Source of the DNA: an uncultured Eubacteriales bacterium
GTDB lineage: Bacteria; Bacillota; Clostridia; Oscillospirales; Oscillospiraceae
Length of the DNA: 7,950 nt
Reading direction: 5' to 3'
Assembly (NCBI GenBank): GCA_900549495.1
Contig: UROL01000088.1
Span: 1-7,950, forward strand
Positions within the stretch are counted from its first letter, which is position 1; each line of letters starts with the position of its first letter. Shown one piece after another: positions 4,237 to 7,950 of this stretch. Position numbers and translations under genes: made by a program. Under the pieces are notes generated by a model that was not told the DNA's origin, made no database searches, and saw only the letters and a program-made list of their open reading frames with translations.

Positions 4237-6156
4237 TTAGCGGGCTGCCCCCACCGGGGTGGGCTGCTCCTCCGGGTTCTTGTAGGTGGGAACCACAACC
4301 TTCATAGCAATTCGCACCTGCTCGTCATCATCTGTCGCAATGGCCCGGCGCAGCAGGGCCAATTTCTCTTTCAGCTCCTGCATGGTGGTGGGCACATCCC
4401 GCTCCACGAAAATCAGGTCGTTGTCGGTTCTGTCCAGCTCCTCGGTTTTTACCAGAAGCTCTTCATACAGCTTCTCTCCGGGACGCAGGCCCGTTTCTAC
4501 AATTTTGATTCCCTGGCCACCGGACAGGCGAATCATGTTCTTTGCCAGGTCCATAATGTGCACCGGCTTGCCCATATCCAGCACAAAAAGCTCACCGTTC
4601 TTGGCCATGGCACCGCTGGTCAGCACCAGCTGGGAGGCCTCCGGTATGGTCATAAAATACCGGGAAATCCGCCGGTCTGTCAGGGTAATGGGGCCGCCGG
4701 AGGCAATCTGCCGCTTGAACAGAGGAATCACAGAGCCCGCCGAGCCCAGCACATTGCCAAACCGGGTGGCGCTGTATTTCACCCTGCCGTCGATGCTGTA
4801 GGCCTGGACAATCATCTCGCACAGCCGCTTGGTGGCCCCCATCACGTTGGTGGGATTCACCGCCTTGTCCGTGCTGACCATCATAAAGCGCTCTGTCCCA
4901 TAGGACTCGCAGCACTGCACCACATTCAGGGTGCCGAACACGTTGTTCTCCACCGCCTCGATGCAGTTATTCTCCATCAGGGGCACATGCTTGTGGGCCG
5001 CTGCGTGAATCACAATATTGGGGCGGTACTTCTGGAATACCCTGGAGACGCCCTCTTTATTGGTGATGCTGACAATCTCCACCTGCAAATCCAGCTTCGG
5101 GTAGGCAATCTTCAGCTCCTGTTGGATGTCATAGGCGCCGTTTTCGTATACGTCCAGGACAATCAGCTGCTTAGGGCCGAGCTTTGCAATCTGGCGGCAC
5201 ATCTCGCCGCCGATGGAGCCGCCGCCGCCGGTAATCAGGATGACCTTGTCCCGGTAGTATTCCGCTGTCCGCTGGTCCAGCACATAAATGGGCTTGCGGA
5301 AAAGCAAATCCTCAATATCAAATTCCCGGAGCTGCTTGTGTTCCCCTGCATTCTGCATGGTGGGCACATCGTAGATTTTAACCTTGTAGCCCGCCCCGGC
5401 GTAGGTCTCGAAGAGGCATTTCTTGGCGGTCTCGTCCAGGTTGGGAATGGCGAACACCACCTCCTGGATTTCCATATCCCGCATATGGGCCAGGGTGGCG
5501 CTGCTCTCCGGCAGCACCGGAATATCCCGAATGTCCCGGCCCACCTTCTCCCGGTCAATGTCGATGAAGCACCGGGGGATATAGGCTGCCCCGGGGTTAT
5601 TCAGCAAATCGTCTGCCAGGCTGACCCCCACCCGACCGGCACCGATGATGGCAATCTTGATACGGTTGGAGTGCTCTGAGCGTTCCCCCAGCACCTCTTC
5701 CCCGGCAAACAGCCGCAGAAGGGCCAGCAGAAAGCGCCCCAGGGGCGTGGAGCTGTCACCGCACTTATAGGCATAGCGGTAAATCATACGAATGGCCAGC
5801 GCCCCCAGCAGGTTGGTGCAGCAGATGGCTGCCAGCCGGGAAAAGGGAATGGGGTCAGGAATCAGCGCCCGCTCCAAGATGTAATTGAAGGCAAAGGCCA
5901 CGGCATCCGTCACCAGCAGGCGCATATAGCACTGAATGCCGCCGTAGCGCCAGACCTGGCCGTAAATCTTCCCAAAAAACCGGGCTGCCGAGACACAGAC
6001 AAAGGTCAGGATCATGTGGTAGGCCACGCTGCTTTTCTGCACCTTTTCACCGGAGAATACCAGAAGAAGCAGCTCCACCAGGGCCATAATTGCCACGTCG
6101 TAGACAAAAAGAGGCCACCTTATATTTTTGTATTTCTTCAAAGCGCTCATCCTCAC
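4237..6156 (-). CDS. Membrane nucleotide-sugar 4,6-dehydratase, CapD/PglF/WbpM type
   Basis: The 639-residue length is typical of the large form of this family. Likely membrane helices at about 14-34, 44-62, 77-95 and 107-127 anchor it in the cytoplasmic membrane. A first Rossmann-like region follows with IIGAGRVG (170-177). The catalytic short-chain dehydrogenase domain begins with the NAD(P)-binding TGGGGSIGGE (309-318). It then has HAAAHKHVPLMEN (384-396), STDKAVNPTNVMGATKR (428-444), RFGNVLGS (465-472) and RPGEKLYEEL (558-567). Thr429-Asp430-Lys431 match the catalytic TDK of PglF, and Met439 replaces the usual Tyr of the YxxxK motif, as in the large dehydratases. The expected reaction is UDP-GlcNAc to UDP-4-keto-6-deoxy-GlcNAc, the first step to bacillosamine, QuiNAc or FucNAc in surface glycans or glycoproteins. 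Start is ambiguous: GTG 6156 has an AAAGGGA-type site about 11 nt upstream, while ATG 6150 (two codons later) has none well spaced. No aminotransferase or glycosyltransferase lies beside it. Confidence 0.94.
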   Translation of the reverse strand: MRMSALKKYKNIRWPLFVYDVAIMALVELLLLVFSGEKVQKSSVAYHMILTFVCVSAARFFGKIYGQVWRYGGIQCYMRLLVTDAVAFAFNYILERALIPDPIPFSRLAAICCTNLLGALAIRMIYRYAYKCGDSSTPLGRFLLALLRLFAGEEVLGERSEHSNRIKIAIIGAGRVGVSLADDLLNNPGAAYIPRCFIDIDREKVGRDIRDIPVLPESSATLAHMRDMEIQEVVFAIPNLDETAKKCLFETYAGAGYKVKIYDVPTMQNAGEHKQLREFDIEDLLFRKPIYVLDQRTAEYYRDKVILITGGGGSIGGEMCRQIAKLGPKQLIVLDVYENGAYDIQQELKIAYPKLDLQVEIVSITNKEGVSRVFQKYRPNIVIHAAAHKHVPLMENNCIEAVENNVFGTLNVVQCCESYGTERFMMVSTDKAVNPTNVMGATKRLCEMIVQAYSIDGRVKYSATRFGNVLGSAGSVIPLFKRQIASGGPITLTDRRISRYFMTIPEASQLVLTSGAMAKNGELFVLDMGKPVHIMDLAKNMIRLSGGQGIKIVETGLRPGEKLYEELLVKTEELDRTDNDLIFVERDVPTTMQELKEKLALLRRAIATDDDEQVRIAMKVVVPTYKNPEEQPTPVGAAR

Positions 6157-6297
6157 ACCGGGCAGCTTTCCCTTTTGGCTGCGCCGCCCTCACATTTTCC
6201 GCCGAGATATTGTTTTTTCTATTAAAAATGCGCTGTTTTCTAAATTAAACATTGCAAAGCAGCCGATATGGGCATAGCTCCACACATAAGTGAATAC
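6157..6297 (-). promoter_or_regulatory. Long 5' leader of the dehydratase gene with an RBS-loop hairpin
   Basis: From the predicted transcription start (about 6291) to the start codon is about 135 nt, AT-rich in its middle (6200-6250). Near its end, GCAGC (6162-6166) and GCTGC (6178-6182) can close an 11-nt loop. On the minus strand that loop holds the purine-rich AAAAGGGAAA, the only candidate ribosome site for GTG 6156. Such placement can expose or hide the site. No recognised riboswitch motif is visible. Confidence 0.4.
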
Positions 6298-6326
6298 AGT
6301 ATAGCCCATATTCCCCGAAAAATCAA
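6298..6326 (-). promoter_or_regulatory. Promoter of the dehydratase gene
   Basis: Minus-strand TTGATT (6326-6321), a 17-nt spacer and TATACT (6303-6298) are each one or two bases from consensus with ideal spacing. Inverted 8-bp arms ATATGGGC (6266-6273) and GCCCATAT (6304-6311) bracket the -10 and predicted start, a possible operator. Confidence 0.75.
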
Positions 6327-6360
6327 CCGCCAATCCTGTCCGCAGGCAAGGCATGGTTTC

Positions 6361-6412
6361 CAAAAGAAACGCCCCCTGGGGCAATCGGTGGGAGCTCGAA
6401 TGCCGCAGGGGG
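6361..6412 (-). terminator. Probable terminator of the glycerate kinase unit
   Basis: GCCC(CCTG)GGGC at 6371-6382 forms a compact GC stem followed on the minus strand by GTTTCTTTTG (6370-6361). Alternatively CCCCCTG (6372-6378) pairs with CAGGGGG (6406-6412), enclosing 27 nt and leading to the same T-rich tail. The tail is imperfect, so strength is uncertain. The site is about 36 nt past the stop codon (6420-6418). Confidence 0.55.
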
Positions 6413-6417
6413 AATAT

Positions 6418-7656
6418 TCAGCTGCTGCGTCTGAGCAGCAGCACTGTCAGGTCGTTGACGTTGGTGCCGGTGGGGCCGGTGAAAATCAGGTTGCCTATGG
6501 TCTGTAAGGCGTGGTAGGCATCGTTGCGTCTCAGGACATCCTCCACCCGGAGTCCTGCTTGTGTCAGGCGGCTCAGTGTCTCTCCGTCCACCCAGCCGCC
6601 GGCGGCATCGGTGGGGCCATCGGTTCCGTCGGAGCCAACGGAGAAAATCAGGGTATCCTGCATCCCTGCAATGCCCTGGGCAGCCCCCAGAGCCAACTCC
6701 TGATTGCGGCCACCCAGGCCGTCACCGGTGAGGTGAACCACGGTTTCGCCCCCCAGAATGAAGGCCAGGGACGTCTCCGTATCCCGGTGGTACTGGGCAA
6801 TGGAGGCCAGAAAGCTGCCCGCCTCCCGGGCCTCGCAGCACAGAGACGTTGAAAGAACAATGGGGGTATAGCCCAACTCCGATGCTGCCCCGGCAGCCGC
6901 CGTACACAGCTGCCGGACGGAGCCGGTGACCAGGCTCCGGGCGTTGGTCAGCTCCTTAGGAGTCTCCTCCGCCAGCCGGGCCCGGGCCTCGGCACTGAGC
7001 CTCAGCCGGTATTTCTCCGCAATGCCCTGCGCCTGCGCCGCCGTGGTGGAATCCGGATAGGCAGGGCCGGAGGCAATGGCATCCAGCGGGTCCCCCAGCA
7101 CATCGGAAAGGACAATGGAAAACACCTGGGCAGGAGCGCAGAGCCGGGCGAATTTACCCCCCTTTACCGCCGAAAACCGCTTACGCAGGGTGTTGATTTC
7201 GGTAATGTCTGCGCCGCACGCCAGCAACTGCCGGGTGATATCCGCCAACTCCTCAGGGGCAATCCGGGGCTTTTCGAACAGTGCCGAGCCGCCGCCGGAC
7301 AGCAGGAACAGCACCAAATCCGACTCCCGCAGTCCCGTCACGGCATCTATGGCGGCCTGGGTACCCCGGTAGGAATTCTCATCCGGCACAGGATGCCCCG
7401 CCTCAAAAATGACAAGTTTTCCCAGCGGGCCCTGGGCATGGCGGTATTTGGTAATAACCACGCCGCCGGAGATTTTCTCTCCCAGCCGCCGCTGAGCCGC
7501 AGCAGCCATCTGCCAGGCCGCCTTTCCTGCGGCAATCAGCACCAGCCTGCCCCCGTATTCCGGCAGCTGCTCCAGCGCTCGCTCCACCGCAGTGTCCGGC
7601 AATGCAGCCTGAATGGCGGCATGGATAATTTTTCTGGAATCGGTTACAACAGACAT
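6418..7656 (-). CDS. Glycerate 2-kinase, MOFRL type (TtuD/GckA family)
   Basis: This 412-residue protein has the full two-domain form. The N-terminal glycerate kinase domain shows AAGKAA (42-47, with the conserved Lys45), GHPVPDE (87-93), LLSGGGSAL (118-126), INTLRKRFSAVKGGK (154-168), SDVLGDP (184-190) and ASGP (195-198). The C-terminal MOFRL domain shows GGET (302-305), GGRNQELAL (315-323), SDGTDGPTDAAGG (342-354) and TGPTGTNVNDL (393-403). It should phosphorylate D-glycerate with ATP to 2-phosphoglycerate in the cytoplasm, feeding lower glycolysis. Some relatives were named hydroxypyruvate reductase, but this fold is a kinase. The ATG at 7656 has AGGAG about 8 nt upstream. It follows the dehydrogenase gene by 29 nt, so co-transcription is likely. 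The last codons form a perfect 8-bp hairpin (6421-6428 with 6435-6442). Confidence 0.95.
   Translation of the reverse strand: MSVVTDSRKIIHAAIQAALPDTAVERALEQLPEYGGRLVLIAAGKAAWQMAAAAQRRLGEKISGGVVITKYRHAQGPLGKLVIFEAGHPVPDENSYRGTQAAIDAVTGLRESDLVLFLLSGGGSALFEKPRIAPEELADITRQLLACGADITEINTLRKRFSAVKGGKFARLCAPAQVFSIVLSDVLGDPLDAIASGPAYPDSTTAAQAQGIAEKYRLRLSAEARARLAEETPKELTNARSLVTGSVRQLCTAAAGAASELGYTPIVLSTSLCCEAREAGSFLASIAQYHRDTETSLAFILGGETVVHLTGDGLGGRNQELALGAAQGIAGMQDTLIFSVGSDGTDGPTDAAGGWVDGETLSRLTQAGLRVEDVLRRNDAYHALQTIGNLIFTGPTGTNVNDLTVLLLRRSS
6421..6442. repeat. Perfect inverted repeat over the 3' end of the glycerate kinase gene
   Basis: GCTGCTGC (6421-6428) and GCAGCAGC (6435-6442) are exact reverse complements around a 6-nt loop. 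They sit immediately before the stop codon within the C-terminal LLLRRSS codons. No T-run follows, so it is not a terminator by itself. It may stabilise the mRNA 3' end or arise from Leu/Ser/Arg codon use. Confidence 0.5.
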
Positions 7657-7685
7657 ATCTGTGTCTCCTATCTGGGCGGTGGGCT

Positions 7686-7950
7686 TTATTCCGCCGCAAT
7701 GGCCACCTTGATTACTCCATCCAGGCGGTTTTCAAAGATATGGTAGGCTTCTTCGATTTTGCTCAGGGGGAAGCGGTGGGTGATAAGGGGGGTGGTGTCG
7801 ATTTTGCCCTGCTGAATCAATTGCAGGATTTCTTCACAGTCACAGCCGTCCACGCCGCCGGTTTTGAAGGTGAGATTCTTTCCGTACATCTCCGGCAGGG
7901 GCAGCGTCTGGGCCTGGTCGTAGAGGGCCACCACCGTTACAATGGCATTG
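7686..7950 (-). CDS. Zinc-type medium-chain alcohol dehydrogenase, C-terminal fragment
   Basis: The last 87 codons of a gene entering from beyond the right edge. The frame stays open to base 7949. The visible part reads AIVTVVALYD, GKNLTFKTGGVDG, then LIQQGKIDTTPLITHRFPLSKIEEAYHIFENRLDGVIKVAI. The ITHRFPLSKIEEAYHIFE segment and the following KVAI strand are characteristic of the C-terminal end of NAD(P)-dependent medium-chain (zinc) alcohol/polyol dehydrogenases. The catalytic zinc and nucleotide-binding motifs lie outside the window, so zinc use and substrate are inferred. The 29-nt spacing to glycerate kinase suggests one operon, perhaps oxidising a polyol or hydroxy acid whose product reaches glycerate. 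Confidence 0.9.
   Translation of the reverse strand, partial: NAIVTVVALYDQAQTLPLPEMYGKNLTFKTGGVDGCDCEEILQLIQQGKIDTTPLITHRFPLSKIEEAYHIFENRLDGVIKVAIAAE

Noticed and set aside
4558..5679. A 373-aa plus-strand ORF antisense to the dehydratase
   Set aside because: It is long only because the GC-rich codon bias of the minus-strand gene removes stops. It is His/Gly/Ala/Leu-rich with no start signals, and the minus frame has unmistakable family motifs.
6190..6384. A 64-aa minus-strand ORF upstream of the dehydratase
   Set aside because: It begins inside the glycerate kinase terminator and spans the dehydratase promoter, with no ribosome site before its ATG.

Overview
This window looks like the left end of a short-read contig from a GC-rich Clostridia-type Firmicute (Ruminococcaceae/Oscillospiraceae-like). 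I infer that from strong purine-rich Shine-Dalgarno sites, sigma-A type promoters (TTGACA-N17-TATATT and similar), compact intrinsic terminators, and the protein set. Two stretches are not biological. Bases 6-39 are an Illumina Nextera Read 2 transposase adapter, and 1164-1190 contain the end of the Nextera Read 1 adapter. Both carry the 19-base Tn5 mosaic end. They truncate one gene and split another, and they create spurious ORFs.

Layout, left to right. An N-terminal fragment of a multi-pass membrane protein, possibly a WsfD-like GT-C glycosyltransferase, occupies 40-657 on the minus strand and runs into the adapter. A regulatory gap (658-1033) holds its TATAAT promoter, a terminator-like leader hairpin and the terminator of the next unit. 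A two-gene minus-strand unit follows: an integral membrane protein (1286-1798) translationally coupled to a GIY-YIG nuclease-family gene (1034-1286) that the adapter interrupts. A 107-aa orphan gene (1925-2248) is the only plus-strand gene; it has its own near-consensus promoter and converges on uridine phosphorylase (2288-3055, minus) across a shared bidirectional terminator. Next, all on the minus strand, come a membrane-anchored alpha/beta hydrolase (3123-4103), a large membrane nucleotide-sugar 4,6-dehydratase of the CapD/PglF/WbpM type (4237-6156) with a long leader, a MOFRL-type glycerate 2-kinase (6418-7656), and the C-terminus of a zinc-type medium-chain dehydrogenase (7686-7950) that continues past the right edge.

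The genes form several short transcription units rather than one pathway. The dehydrogenase and glycerate kinase probably form a carbon-catabolic operon feeding 2-phosphoglycerate into glycolysis. Uridine phosphorylase serves pyrimidine nucleoside salvage. The dehydratase serves surface glycan or protein glycosylation, and the truncated membrane protein may do so as well. I see no CRISPR array, tRNA, rRNA, phage gene or genuine mobile element, and no convincing new system. The points most worth attention are the adapter artefacts, the gene hidden at the left edge, and the regulatory leaders.
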